DNA from: Verrucomicrobiota bacterium
GTDB lineage: Bacteria; Verrucomicrobiota; Verrucomicrobiia; Limisphaerales; UBA11320
NCBI GenBank assembly: GCA_016199985.1
Contig: JACQFQ010000056.1
Span: 26,155-90,154 of the forward strand
Direction of reading: 5' to 3'
DNA length: 64,000 nt
Position numbers and translations under genes: made by a program. Position 1 is the stretch's first letter. Each line of letters begins with the position of its first letter. Positions 40,692 through 49,898 of this stretch are shown here, one piece after another. The notes under the pieces are model-generated. The model saw nothing but the letters and a program-made list of their open reading frames with translations, made no database searches and was not told the DNA's origin.

Positions 40692-42845
40692 TTAACGCGG
40701 AGGCTCCTGGGATCGGACGATGGGGATCACGGCGCGGATCACTGTGTCGACATGGCCTCTGCTGCGGGCGAATCTCGCAAACTGAGGCAGCACGGCCTTG
40801 CCAGGAATCGCCCCCAGCAGGACACAATCCAGCTGCTCTTCAAACCGGTTGAGATCCATCCCCTCGATCACTTGAAATCGGGAGAATGAGCCTTGGTCAT
40901 CCACCGCTCCCATCCGCGAAGGAAAGGAGGCGCAGAAGAGAGAATCGATCAGCGACGCCTGCAAACCAGGATGAGCGCCGTCGCCCATGCTGAAGGTTCT
41001 TCTGCGAACGTTCGCGCTGCGTTCCACGCCGGGAGCATGGGTCTTCATCCACGGGTTGAGCGCCGTGCTGGTCAGTCGCCGGTCCCGATCGATCCGGCTC
41101 TCGGAAACTCCGGGAGGAATGGGGGCCAGCAAGTAGACTCCCTCCTTGTACACCAGGTAGGCAGGCTCGATGCGATCCGCGAACGGGTTGTCAAATCGCG
41201 CCATCAGATCGCCGCGGCCCTGATCCTCGACGATCACGCGCAGGACGCGCGCATTGGTGAGATAGCCATCGTTCACAAACATCTGGCTGGTCCAAACGGC
41301 GACCTGCGCGCTCGCTGAGTAAACCATCCCGGTCTGGGAGGACACGGTGCGATAGTTCCGAAAGCCGCCTCGTTCGTTCGCCTCAAATCGGAACGCGGCC
41401 ACTCCCTCGTCCGCCCCGAATCGAAACGCGCTGTTCGCGGGCGAGTAAACGGCGCCAAAATGGCGGGTCCGCGCCGCTGCCCCAGACGCGGGGTTGACGA
41501 GATCTATCATCTGCAGCTCGTTCCATTCGGTCACTCCGGATCGAAGCTGGCTCCCAATCCAGTAGATCAACAGGGAAAAGAACACGACATAGCACGGGAA
41601 CGTGATCCACGTGAGCATCTCGCGTCGGAGCTTCTTGAGCCACCAACGATCGATGGGGCCGATGACCGCGAGATACGCGATCAAGAGGATCAGCAGCCAG
41701 CCCACGGGCAGCTTGCGGATCTGCTGGCTGTCGACATGAATTCCGAACACCGAATCGGTCGTATGCGAGGTGTAGCCGCCGCGGAATCCAGGGAGCCAGT
41801 CCTTCCCGCCGCACAAGGCGGCCCACAACCACGGGCGATGCGTCCAACTGAGGAAGGGTTCCCGTTCCGGGTTGAAGGCGAGCAGGATCACATCGCCCCA
41901 TCCTTGTCGCCTCGAGACCACCATCGGTCCGCCCGGCGCTTCGAGGAGCGCTTTGGCGTCGCGGCGCAATTTCAGGTCCCACACAGGAATCGCGGCGCTC
42001 CCAAAGGCCTCCTCCTCCGCGGCGCCGCCGATGGCCTCGAAAGCGCCGGGCTTCAATCCGAACGGCGTCTGGTCGCCTGGATCCTGCCATCCCTTCAGCG
42101 CATATCGGTGCAACTCGCCGCCGACAACGCGGGCATCGCCGCGCTCCGGAAGCGCGGGCAGCAGGGCGCGAAGCCAGGAAAGCCCGCTGAGATCCGCGGC
42201 CTGCTGAACACAGACCAAGAGACGACCGCCCTGCTCCACCCATCGAGCGATGGCCTCCGCTTGCGCCGGCTTCAGCTCCAACGCCTGCCCCGTGTTGATA
42301 TAGAGGACCCGAAGGCCTTCCAGGGCGAGAGGATTGTCGGGGAGGAGATGCGGGAGTATGCGAGCCGAGGCCGCGTGCTTTTGCATGCGCGTTCCCTCGA
42401 TGAGCGGCGGCAGGATCGCTGCGCCCGCCAAGGATCCCGAAACGGAGCCCACCAACAATCCACCCCAGGGAACGCGGCCTTTGAGGCTTTGCGTGGCGGT
42501 GGCGACCGTTCGTCCGCGCGAGTCCTTCAGGAACGCCTCCCAGTCGGCCGCGAAAGGCGCGGAACGAAAGTCGGGAAGAGTGACGCGCTTGAGGGTTCCC
42601 GTCGGAAGTTCCAGGGTCATGGACCGACGAAGCCCCCCTTGGAACCCGCGCTCCACGATCTCGATCGTCCCCATGAAGCTGGGTCCATCGTTCTGGACCT
42701 CGATCGTCACCGGAAACCAAGCGCCTTGCGGCACATGGCCGTCAAAGCCCACGAAGAGATCGAAGCGGACGTCGCCCGACGCGCGGCAGCAGGCGAAGAG
42801 GGCGGAGAGGAGAACCGCTTTCCATTGGATGCGGCGAAGAATCAT
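40692..42845 (-). CDS. Membrane-anchored exporter-associated protein (GldG-like), first gene of operon
   Basis: 717 residues. Signal peptide or anchor (about 1-22), a large extracytoplasmic beta/alpha region (about 25-430) that includes a GATase-like segment LRVLYINTGQALELKPAQAEA and RWVEQGGRLLV, then two membrane spans (about 443-465 and 480-500) and a beta-rich C-terminal part. The 'sticky-end plus flavodoxin-like plus spans' layout is reminiscent of GldG/DUF4350 partners of ABC-2 exporters. It precedes the ATPase by 14 bases. Start: the ATG directly at the signal peptide; 63 upstream in-frame codons encode non-signal sequence. Confidence 0.65.
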   Translation of the reverse strand: MILRRIQWKAVLLSALFACCRASGDVRFDLFVGFDGHVPQGAWFPVTIEVQNDGPSFMGTIEIVERGFQGGLRRSMTLELPTGTLKRVTLPDFRSAPFAADWEAFLKDSRGRTVATATQSLKGRVPWGGLLVGSVSGSLAGAAILPPLIEGTRMQKHAASARILPHLLPDNPLALEGLRVLYINTGQALELKPAQAEAIARWVEQGGRLLVCVQQAADLSGLSWLRALLPALPERGDARVVGGELHRYALKGWQDPGDQTPFGLKPGAFEAIGGAAEEEAFGSAAIPVWDLKLRRDAKALLEAPGGPMVVSRRQGWGDVILLAFNPEREPFLSWTHRPWLWAALCGGKDWLPGFRGGYTSHTTDSVFGIHVDSQQIRKLPVGWLLILLIAYLAVIGPIDRWWLKKLRREMLTWITFPCYVVFFSLLIYWIGSQLRSGVTEWNELQMIDLVNPASGAAARTRHFGAVYSPANSAFRFGADEGVAAFRFEANERGGFRNYRTVSSQTGMVYSASAQVAVWTSQMFVNDGYLTNARVLRVIVEDQGRGDLMARFDNPFADRIEPAYLVYKEGVYLLAPIPPGVSESRIDRDRRLTSTALNPWMKTHAPGVERSANVRRRTFSMGDGAHPGLQASLIDSLFCASFPSRMGAVDDQGSFSRFQVIEGMDLNRFEEQLDCVLLGAIPGKAVLPQFARFARSRGHVDTVIRAVIPIVRSQEPPR

Positions 42846-43216
42846 CCACTGGGTTGGACCAGGATTGGCAAAACTCCTCACGAGCGAGCGAGGGATTGGA
42901 TGGGGTTCCACCCATCCTGTGCGTTCATTTGCGGTGCGGCGGCCTGGCGGATTTCGATTCAAAGGATGTGCGTCCTCTCGGTTCGTGCTGCGCTCTGCGG
43001 GCACGTTATAGGACCCTTGCCCCGCGCCTAGCAATCGCCAAAGCGAACCGACACTGAACCCATCAACGCAACGCAGCCTGCGGGGATCCTCGGCCCAGCG
43101 AGGGCATTCCTTCGTGGGACGCGCGGGCCGAAGGACTCAGCGACTCCCAAGGTTCATCGCCGAAGCCCATCGCCCGCTGACGCTCACAACCGCGCCGGAC
43201 GCCCGAGGGCGCCCTG
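42846..43216. other. Intergenic region between the ABC operon and typA
   Basis: About 370 bases downstream of typA and upstream of the leftward ABC operon. A weak leftward -10 (TATAAC on the minus strand, at 43004-43009) with a TTGCTA 19 bases further upstream could start the ABC operon, but the spacing is long. I see no RNA gene and no clear terminator for typA. Confidence 0.4.
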
Positions 43217-45052
43217 TCAGGTCTCGACCATCTTGATCGCGCGGTTTTGCTGGGCGCGTTTGCGCTGATTCTCGTCGAGAAGCTTCTTGCGCAGCCGAAG
43301 ATTGTGCGGCGTGGCTTCGACGTACTCGTCGGAGCCGATGTACTCGAGCGAGCGCTCGAGGCTGAGCAGCAGCGGGGCGTTCAACTGGATACCCTTGCCA
43401 TCGCCCTGGGACCGCATGTTCGTCAGCTTTTTGCCCTTGCAGGGATTGACGGGGATGTCGTTCTCGCGGGCGTTTTCGCCGACGATCATTCCTTCATAGA
43501 TCTGGTCGCCCGGCACGACCATGAGCCGGCCGCGCTCCTGCACCATGTTGAGCGCGTAGGCGGTGGCCTCGCCGCTTTCCATGGAGACCAGCGAGCCGTT
43601 CTTGCGCGCCGCGATCTCGCCGCGGTCGGGGCCGTACTCATGGAAGAGATGACTCATGACGCCAAGCCCGCGGCTCAGATTGACAAGATCGGTTTCGAAT
43701 CCGATGAGGCCGCGGGTGGGGATAAAGGCTTCGATGCTGACGTCCTCGCCGTGGTGGCTCATCGCGGTGATCTCCGATTTGCGGCCCGCGAGGTTCTCCA
43801 TCACGGCCCCCATCGCGAACTGCGGCACCTCCAGAAACAGGCGCTCGATCGGCTCGAGGAGGCTTCCATCCTCGGCCCTCCGGTACAGAACCTCCGGACG
43901 ACTGACGAGCACCTCGTAGCCCTCGCGACGCATCTGCTCCACGAGGATGGCGATCTGCATTTCACCGCGGCCCGCGACCTCGAACACCTTGGGATCGGCG
44001 GTCTGCTTGATGCGGATCGCCACGTTCGTCCTGATCTCCTTCACCAACCGCTCCCATATATGCCGCGCCGTGACCAGCTTGCCGTCCATGCCCGCGAGCG
44101 GTCCGTCGTTGACGGCGAACTCCATTTGGATCGTCGGCGGGTCGATGGGCTTGCACGCGAGGGCGGGCTTGGTGTCGGAGTCGGTCAGGGTTTCGCCGAT
44201 GAACACATCCTCGAACCCCGTCACGCCGACGATGTCGCCGGCGTGGGCCTCGGCGATCTCGATTCGCTTCATGCCCTCGAAGTGGTAGATCGCGGTGATC
44301 TTGCTCTTCGTCCGGGTGCCGTTGCCATGGATGCAAACCGACGCGTCCCCCACCTTCAGCTTGCCTGTGTGAATCTTTCCGAAGGCGATCCGGCCGAGAT
44401 AATCGCTGTAGTCGAGGTTGGCGACGAGGAGCTGGAATCCCTCGCCGGCATGCGCGCGCGGAGGCGGAATGTGTTTCACGATCGAGTCGAAGAGCGGCTC
44501 CATCGTTCCGCTCGCGTGGCTCAAATCCTCCTTCGCGTAGCCGCCCTTGGCGCTCGCGTAGATGTAGGGGAAGTCGAGCTGTTCATCGGTCGCGTTGAGG
44601 CTCATGAACAACTCGAAGACCAGGTCCAGCACCTTCTTGGGCGAGGCGTTCTCACGATCGATCTTGTTGATGACGACAATCGGCTTCGCCCCGGCCTCCA
44701 GCGCCTTGCGGAGCACGAACCGCGTTTGCGCCTGCGGCCCGTCCGCGGCGTCGACCACCAGCAACACACCGTCAATCATGTTCATGATCCGCTCGACCTC
44801 GCCGCCAAAGTCGGCGTGGCCCGGAGTGTCCACGATGTTGATGTGATAGTTCTTGTACTTGAAAGCCGCGTTCTTCGCCCGGATGGTGATGCCCTTCTCC
44901 TTCTCCAGATCCATGGAGTCCATCAGCCGCTCCACCTGCGACTCCGCCTGGTTGGACCGGAAGGTCCCGGACTGCTTCAAAAGGCAGTCCACAAAGGTGG
45001 TCTTGCCATGATCAACGTGCGCGATAATCGCGATGTTCCGAATATGCTCCAT
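43217..45052 (-). CDS. typA: Translational GTPase TypA/BipA
   Basis: 611 residues, full length. G1 AHVDHGKTT near residue 11, G3 DTPGHADFGGEV, G4 NKID; then domain II, the two elongation-factor-G-like domains and the BipA-specific C-terminal part, with PTRGLIGFETDLVNLSRG and ANLDYSDYLGRIAFG conserved. A ribosome-associated GTPase involved in ribosome assembly and stress responses. It is divergent from nrdJ across a 543-base region. The start is the ATG at MEHIRNIAII. Confidence 0.97.
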   Translation of the reverse strand: MEHIRNIAIIAHVDHGKTTFVDCLLKQSGTFRSNQAESQVERLMDSMDLEKEKGITIRAKNAAFKYKNYHINIVDTPGHADFGGEVERIMNMIDGVLLVVDAADGPQAQTRFVLRKALEAGAKPIVVINKIDRENASPKKVLDLVFELFMSLNATDEQLDFPYIYASAKGGYAKEDLSHASGTMEPLFDSIVKHIPPPRAHAGEGFQLLVANLDYSDYLGRIAFGKIHTGKLKVGDASVCIHGNGTRTKSKITAIYHFEGMKRIEIAEAHAGDIVGVTGFEDVFIGETLTDSDTKPALACKPIDPPTIQMEFAVNDGPLAGMDGKLVTARHIWERLVKEIRTNVAIRIKQTADPKVFEVAGRGEMQIAILVEQMRREGYEVLVSRPEVLYRRAEDGSLLEPIERLFLEVPQFAMGAVMENLAGRKSEITAMSHHGEDVSIEAFIPTRGLIGFETDLVNLSRGLGVMSHLFHEYGPDRGEIAARKNGSLVSMESGEATAYALNMVQERGRLMVVPGDQIYEGMIVGENARENDIPVNPCKGKKLTNMRSQGDGKGIQLNAPLLLSLERSLEYIGSDEYVEATPHNLRLRKKLLDENQRKRAQQNRAIKMVET

Positions 45053-45313
45053 ATAGAAAAAGGTTGTGCCGTCCGTAGACGAAAGTCGCGTATTGTGCCC
45101 TTACCCCGGAGAAGTTCAAGCATTCCTCGGAAACACATCAAGATTTCGCCACCGCTGCCAGGAAACGGAGTGGAAACGCCATCCGATCCCTCCTCGTGCC
45201 GGATCACTTATTCACAAACCCAACCCGATCACCCTGCGAATAACTGCTCAGAATCCATCAATTTACGGGCCGTTTTTTGGCCTGTGTCGTGTGAATAACC
45301 TTCCGGCAACTTT

Positions 45314-45343
45314 TTGACAAAATCCTCTTGCCCGACACAAAAT
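45314..45343 (+). promoter_or_regulatory. Housekeeping promoter candidate for nrdJ
   Basis: A perfect -35 TTGACA (45314-45319) is followed after 18 bases by CAAAAT (45338-45343), 4 of 6 matches to TATAAT. It would give a leader of about 245 bases before nrdJ. Confidence 0.5.
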
Positions 45344-45350
45344 CTAGCGC
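45335..45350 (+). promoter_or_regulatory. NrdR-box-like site overlapping the nrdJ promoter
   Basis: ACACAAAATCTAGCGC matches the NrdR box consensus ACACWATATATWGTGT at 12 of 16 positions and covers the -10 element, where the NrdR repressor would act. Real NrdR sites usually come in pairs about 31-32 bases apart; the best second match (45370-45385) is weak and 35 bases away. Confidence 0.35.
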
Positions 45351-45479
45351 TTACATTCTCCCCCCGACCCTACTAATAGCGGTGTCCACGAGTTGTTGAG
45401 CGGTTGAAGGACGGTGTAGGTCGGCACTTTTTGCCTGTTTTGAACACTGAATTTTCAGGATTCGTGCGTGCCCCTTGGT

Positions 45480-45506
45480 CTCCGGCTGAACGGACTCGAG
45501 CCGGAG
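45480..45506 (+). promoter_or_regulatory. Leader stem-loop 1 upstream of nrdJ
   Basis: CTCCGGCT and AGCCGGAG form a perfect 8-bp stem with an 11-base loop inside the nrdJ leader. No T-run follows, so it is not an obvious terminator. Confidence 0.5.
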
Positions 45507-45531
45507 GTATTGGAACTTGGTCCCGTAACGG

Positions 45532-45561
45532 TTAACCGGCCTCAGACCCAGGCCGGGTTAA
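45532..45561 (+). promoter_or_regulatory. Leader stem-loop 2 upstream of nrdJ
   Basis: TTAACCGGCCT pairs with AGGCCGG-(G)-TTAA: 11 bp with one bulged G and a 7-base loop, ending 34 bases before the nrdJ start. Its position could influence translation initiation. No T-run follows. Confidence 0.5.
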
Positions 45562-45595
45562 GCGACAAAGAATCACCTCATCTATAACTCCCCCC

Positions 45596-48500
45596 ATGAT
45601 CGACGCTCGTGAAGATGTACTCGCCTCCGCCCCCTCCCGGCGCAAAACTCCGCCTGTGAGTTCTGCCCGCTCCTCCTCAGGAAAAACGTCCCGTAAAGCG
45701 CTTGGCGTGGATCGGGTCTTCAGCACGGAACGTGTGAACCCGTTTGACCAGATCGAATGGGATCGGCGCACGGCCGAGATCACCGACGACTCCGGAAAAG
45801 TCATCTTCAAGCAGGAAGGCGTGGAGGCGCCCAAGTCCTGGTCGCAGCTCGCCACGAAGGTTGTTGTCTCGAAGTATTTTTACGGCGAGCAGAACACGCC
45901 GGAGCGCGAGGTGTCCGTGCGCCAGCTGATTCACCGGGTCTGCCGGACCATCGCCGACTGGGGCGTTGCGGACGGCTATTTCACCGCGGCGGACGGCGAG
46001 GTTTTCTACAGCGAGCTCGCGTGGCTTTGCGTCAATCAGCACGGCGCGTTCAACTCGCCCGTCTGGTTCAACGTCGGACTCCACCACGAGTACGGCATTG
46101 GCAAGAAATCCGGCAAGGGGAACTGGTACTACAACCGCAAGACCCGCAAGTCCGAGCGCTCGCCGACGCAGTATGAGTTTCCACAGTGCAGCGCCTGCTT
46201 CATTCAGGCGGTGACGGACAACATGGAGTCGATCATGAACCTCGCCTACAGCGAGGCCATGCTCTTCAAGTTCGGCTCCGGCACCGGCACCGACCTCACC
46301 CCGATCCGCTCGAGCAAGGAAAAGCTCAGCGGCGGCGGGCGTCCCAGCGGCCCGATGTCGTTCCTCAAGGTCTATGACCAGGTGGCGAACGTCGTGAAGT
46401 CCGGAGGCAAGACGCGCCGGGCGGCCAAGATGAACACGCTGCGCGACTGGCACGGCGACATCGAGGAGTTCATCGACGCCAAGCAGAAGGAGGAACGGAA
46501 GGCCTGGGCCCTCATGGAGCAGGGCTATGACGGCTCCTTCAACGGCGAGGCCTACGGCAGCGTCATGTATCAGAACGAGAACCTGTCCGTGCGCGCGAGC
46601 GACGCCTTCATGCAGGCGGCGGTCGACCGACGCGAATGGTGGACGCGGTCCGTGACGAGCGGGAAGCCGCTCGCGAAGAAGGACGCGGCCCAGCTGCTGA
46701 ACAAGATCGCCGAAGGCACGTGGATCTGCGGCGATCCAGGCATGCAGTACGACGACGCCATCCAGAAATGGCACACCTGCGCCGGCACCGAGCCGATTCA
46801 CAGCACCAACCCCTGCAGCGAATACGTGTTCCTCAACAACACCGCCTGCAACCTCGCTTCGCTGAACCTGATGAAGTTCAAGCGCGAGGACGGGGTGTTC
46901 GACGTCGACCGCTTCAAGGCGGCGGTTCGCATCTTCATCACCGCTCAGGAGATCGTGGTCGACAACGCGTGCTATCCCACGCCGGCGATCGCGGAGAACT
47001 CCCACATCTACCGAACGCTCGGCTTGGGATACGCCAACCTGGGCTCCTTGATCATGAGCTACGGCCTGTCCTACGACTCCGACCCGGGCCGCGCCCTCGC
47101 CGGGGCCATCACGGCCATCATGACGGGCCATTCCTACGAGCAGTCGGCCCGCATCGCGTCGACCATGGGACCTTTCCCGGGATATCGCGACGCCCGTTGC
47201 GCCGGCGTTTCCAAGCCGGCGAAGAAGGACAACGTCGAATCGATGCGCGCCGTGATCAAGCTTCACCGCGACGCGGCGGAGCACATCCAGCCCAGCTCCG
47301 AGTTCCATTACCTGAAGGAGGAGGCCCGCGCCTGCTGGGATAGCGCCCTCGCGCTGGGCGAGCGGCACGGCTACCGCAACGCGCAGGTCACGGTCCTTGC
47401 GCCCACGGGCACCATCGCCTTCCTCATGGATTGCGACACCACGGGCGTGGAGCCGGACATCGCGCTGGTGAAATACAAGCTGCTCGCCGGCGGCGGCATG
47501 CTGAAGATCGTCAATCGCACCGTGCCGGAGGCCCTCCGACGCTTGGGCTACAGCCCGACGCAATCGGCCGCGATCATCGCGCACATTGAGAAACACGACA
47601 CGATCGAGGACGTCGGGGCCGAGGAAGGCGTCGTGATCGCGAGCGGTCTCCGGCCCGAGCATCTGCCTGTTTTCGATTGCGCGTTCAAGGCGCATCGCGG
47701 ACAGCGGAGCATCCATTATCTGGCGCATCTCAAGATGATGGCCGCCGCCCAGCCGTTCATCAGCGGCGCGATCTCAAAGACCGTGAATCTGCCGAACGAG
47801 GCCACCGTTCAGGACATCGCGTCCGCCTATGTCGAAGCCTGGAAGATGGGGCTCAAATGCGTGGCGATTTATCGCGACGGATCCAAGCGTTCCCAGCCGC
47901 TGAACACCAAAAAGACGTCGGAAGGCGGCGACAAGCTATCGGCGGCGGAAGCTTCTGAAGACGCCACGCGCCAGCTGAAGAGCCTCGAGACCGAGGTGCA
48001 GCAGCTCCGCGAGGAGGTTGGGAAACCCCTCCGACGCCGGCTCTCCGAGACCCGCAACGCGATCAATCACAAGTTCGAGATCGCCGGCCATGAGGGTTAC
48101 CTCACGGTCGGGCTCTTCCCCGACGGCCAGCCGGGCGAGCTCTTCGTGACCATGGCGAAGGAAGGATCCACCATTGGCGGGTTGATGGACACGATCGGAG
48201 CGCTCACCAGCATGGCGCTGCAGTATGGAGTGCCGCTGGAGTCCCTGGTGAAGAAGTTCGCCCACCAGCGTTTCGAGCCGAGCGGATTCACGCGCAACCC
48301 GGACATCCGGAACGCTTCGAGCATCATCGACTATGTCTTCCGCTGGATGGCCTGCCAGTTCGTCCCCGGATACCGCGAGCAGACCGCGCCCAAAAGCCAG
48401 CCCGAGCTGAACATCCCGGGCCTCGAGGAGGCGGAGCGCAAGACCATCAACCGTCCCGTCTCGGACCTGCCGCTCGCGGAGGACACCGACATCATCCCCA

Positions 48501-48685
48501 TCAGCGCCGTCACCTCGCACCCGGCCACGCCCAGGAAGCTTCAGTCGGGGCAGGCCAACACTTACAGCAGCACGTTTGTGAACCAGCACGACGCCCCGTC
48601 CTGCCCCAACTGCGGCCATATCGCGGTCCGCAACGGCGCCTGCTACAAATGCATGAACTGCGGCGAGAGCCTCGGCTGTTCCTAG
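45596..48685 (+). CDS. nrdJ: Adenosylcobalamin-dependent ribonucleotide reductase (class II)
   Basis: 1029 residues. Reduces ribonucleotides to deoxyribonucleotides, using adenosylcobalamin to generate the thiyl radical, so no NrdB partner is needed and none is nearby. Redox cysteines begin in PQCSACFIQ (C198, C201); the active-site N-P-C-S-E is at 405-409; LAPTGTIAFLMDCDTTGVEPD is the class II-type loop (core APTGTIAF). The C-terminus (about last 35 residues) has CPNCGH and CYKCMNCG, a four-cysteine zinc-type tail. The N-terminal 45 residues are a basic extension. The start ATG lacks a Shine-Dalgarno sequence. A terminator follows. Confidence 0.95.
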   Translation: MIDAREDVLASAPSRRKTPPVSSARSSSGKTSRKALGVDRVFSTERVNPFDQIEWDRRTAEITDDSGKVIFKQEGVEAPKSWSQLATKVVVSKYFYGEQNTPEREVSVRQLIHRVCRTIADWGVADGYFTAADGEVFYSELAWLCVNQHGAFNSPVWFNVGLHHEYGIGKKSGKGNWYYNRKTRKSERSPTQYEFPQCSACFIQAVTDNMESIMNLAYSEAMLFKFGSGTGTDLTPIRSSKEKLSGGGRPSGPMSFLKVYDQVANVVKSGGKTRRAAKMNTLRDWHGDIEEFIDAKQKEERKAWALMEQGYDGSFNGEAYGSVMYQNENLSVRASDAFMQAAVDRREWWTRSVTSGKPLAKKDAAQLLNKIAEGTWICGDPGMQYDDAIQKWHTCAGTEPIHSTNPCSEYVFLNNTACNLASLNLMKFKREDGVFDVDRFKAAVRIFITAQEIVVDNACYPTPAIAENSHIYRTLGLGYANLGSLIMSYGLSYDSDPGRALAGAITAIMTGHSYEQSARIASTMGPFPGYRDARCAGVSKPAKKDNVESMRAVIKLHRDAAEHIQPSSEFHYLKEEARACWDSALALGERHGYRNAQVTVLAPTGTIAFLMDCDTTGVEPDIALVKYKLLAGGGMLKIVNRTVPEALRRLGYSPTQSAAIIAHIEKHDTIEDVGAEEGVVIASGLRPEHLPVFDCAFKAHRGQRSIHYLAHLKMMAAAQPFISGAISKTVNLPNEATVQDIASAYVEAWKMGLKCVAIYRDGSKRSQPLNTKKTSEGGDKLSAAEASEDATRQLKSLETEVQQLREEVGKPLRRRLSETRNAINHKFEIAGHEGYLTVGLFPDGQPGELFVTMAKEGSTIGGLMDTIGALTSMALQYGVPLESLVKKFAHQRFEPSGFTRNPDIRNASSIIDYVFRWMACQFVPGYREQTAPKSQPELNIPGLEEAERKTINRPVSDLPLAEDTDIIPISAVTSHPATPRKLQSGQANTYSSTFVNQHDAPSCPNCGHIAVRNGACYKCMNCGESLGCS

Positions 48686-48752
48686 GCCGATAGCGCCACA
48701 AACGATTCACGACCACGGGGACGCCTCACCGCGTCCCGGGTCGGGAGGAAGC

Positions 48753-48790
48753 CAACCGGGAATCCACAAGGTTCCCGGTTGTTTGCTTTC
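48753..48790 (+). terminator. Intrinsic terminator after nrdJ
   Basis: CAACCGGGAA and TTCCCGGTTG form a perfect 10-bp stem with a 9-base loop, followed by the T-rich TTTGCTTT. It lies about 70 bases past the nrdJ stop. A second, weaker stem (GGGACGC/GCGTCCC, 48718-48737) lies just before it. Confidence 0.8.
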
Positions 48791-48899
48791 CAGCGAGGAG
48801 CGGCGGGGCCCTATCCGGATCAGGTCTCAAGGCGACGCCGCGTTGTGATCAGGAGTTTCCCCTGGAGGAGGTGGCGATGGAGAGGACCTCAGCGGAGGC

Positions 48900-49796
48900 T
48901 CATTTTTTTCCCAGCCACCGGGCGGCGTTCTCGAGCACTTGAAGCGGCTCGCGCTGCTGATAGACCGGGAATGTTTCGTGGCCGGGTCGGAAATAGAACA
49001 CGCGACCGCGTCCCACCTTCCACACGCAGCCGCTTCGGAAATGCTCGCCCTTGTCCCACTTCTCCTCGAACACGACGAGATCCGGCGGCGGCACGTGAAA
49101 CGGCTCGTTGTACATCTCGGTGTGTTTCACATCCCAGTGCTTCGGCAGCCCGACGGCGATCGGATGCCGCGGCGCCAGCGTGGTCATGCGCCCCGGCTCG
49201 CCATCGGCCCTCCAGCTGGGAAACACGCACTGCGGGAGAACCACCCTCCACGCGCCGTCGCCGAGCGCGGTCAACGAAGGAGTGAGCGCTGTGTCGGGCT
49301 TCACGCCGCGGCCGATCGGTTGGGCGTTCGTGAACTCCCAACGGGCCGTCGCCCTTTGCGACCGGGGGATCTGCGCCAGGGCGTCGCTCTTGGATCTCTC
49401 TTGCATGAGGCGAACAAAGGGCTTCGCCCAATGCGCGGAATGAAGCGCGATGAGCGCGAGCTTTCCGTCCATCACCCGGCGCGCCACGAGCTCGGCGTTG
49501 GCGTCCAATACCTCCTGGTGCCGGAGATGCCCCCACCAGATCAGCACATCCGCCTGATCCAGGCTCGCGGGCTCGAGCCCCTGGCCCGGAGAATTCATCG
49601 AGGTCGCCCGAACCACGAGCCCGGGCCGCTGTCGCAGGAAATCGGCTATTGTCTCGCCGAGAAAGCGATCGCCGTAGGCGGTCTTCTGTTGAGGCTGCTG
49701 CTCATCCCAGACGAGGACGCGGATGGGGGCTGAACCGCAAAGCCCCGCGCTGAGTGAACCGATGAGGCAGGCCGCGAAGAGGAAGGGGAGTTTCAT
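48900..49796 (-). CDS. Exported ThuA-like (trehalose utilisation family) protein
   Basis: 298 residues with a signal peptide (about 1-22). ThuA/GATase-like fold: IRVLVWDEQQPQQKTAYGD at the first strand, ADVLIWWGHLRHQEV at the second, the LALIALHSAHWAKPF nucleophile-elbow region, and GRGRVFYFRPGHETFPVY at the C-terminus. ThuA-like proteins are common in Planctomycetota/Verrucomicrobiota, often with sugar metabolism; activity is not firmly known. The gene is divergent from the ECF sigma factor with 102 bases between. Confidence 0.85.
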   Translation of the reverse strand: MKLPFLFAACLIGSLSAGLCGSAPIRVLVWDEQQPQQKTAYGDRFLGETIADFLRQRPGLVVRATSMNSPGQGLEPASLDQADVLIWWGHLRHQEVLDANAELVARRVMDGKLALIALHSAHWAKPFVRLMQERSKSDALAQIPRSQRATARWEFTNAQPIGRGVKPDTALTPSLTALGDGAWRVVLPQCVFPSWRADGEPGRMTTLAPRHPIAVGLPKHWDVKHTEMYNEPFHVPPPDLVVFEEKWDKGEHFRSGCVWKVGRGRVFYFRPGHETFPVYQQREPLQVLENAARWLGKK

Positions 49797-49898
49797 GCGA
49801 CGAGGAGCCTAGACATGCCCGAGGCGCGAAATCAAACCCATCGAAGAAAACATGGACAAATCCGCGACGTGTCCGCGTCCTATGTCTAGAATCGCACC

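Larger units (their letters stand above)
45053..45595. other. typA-nrdJ divergent region with promoter and structured leader
   Basis: 543 bases. The typA-proximal 200 bases are unremarkable. A good promoter candidate sits at 45314-45343, and the 250 bases between it and nrdJ contain two strong stem-loops (listed). No reading frame in it looks coding. I looked for the GCCACTG core of a cobalamin riboswitch, expected for a B12-dependent enzyme, and did not find it. Confidence 0.6.

Noticed and set aside
43247..45298. Long + strand open frame opposite typA
   Set aside because: Antisense shadow of a strongly conserved GTPase; no recognisable protein features.
45344..45595. Cobalamin riboswitch upstream of the B12-dependent reductase
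   Set aside because: The conserved B12-box core (GCCACTG) and typical peripheral helices were not found, although the leader is structured.
45677..47728. Long minus-strand open frame opposite nrdJ
   Set aside because: Antisense shadow; composition typical of reversed GC-rich coding sequence.
49854..49882. ECF-type promoter GGACA with GTCC 18 bases downstream before the sigma gene
   Set aside because: Spacing and -10 sequence fit only loosely; many equally good matches would occur by chance.
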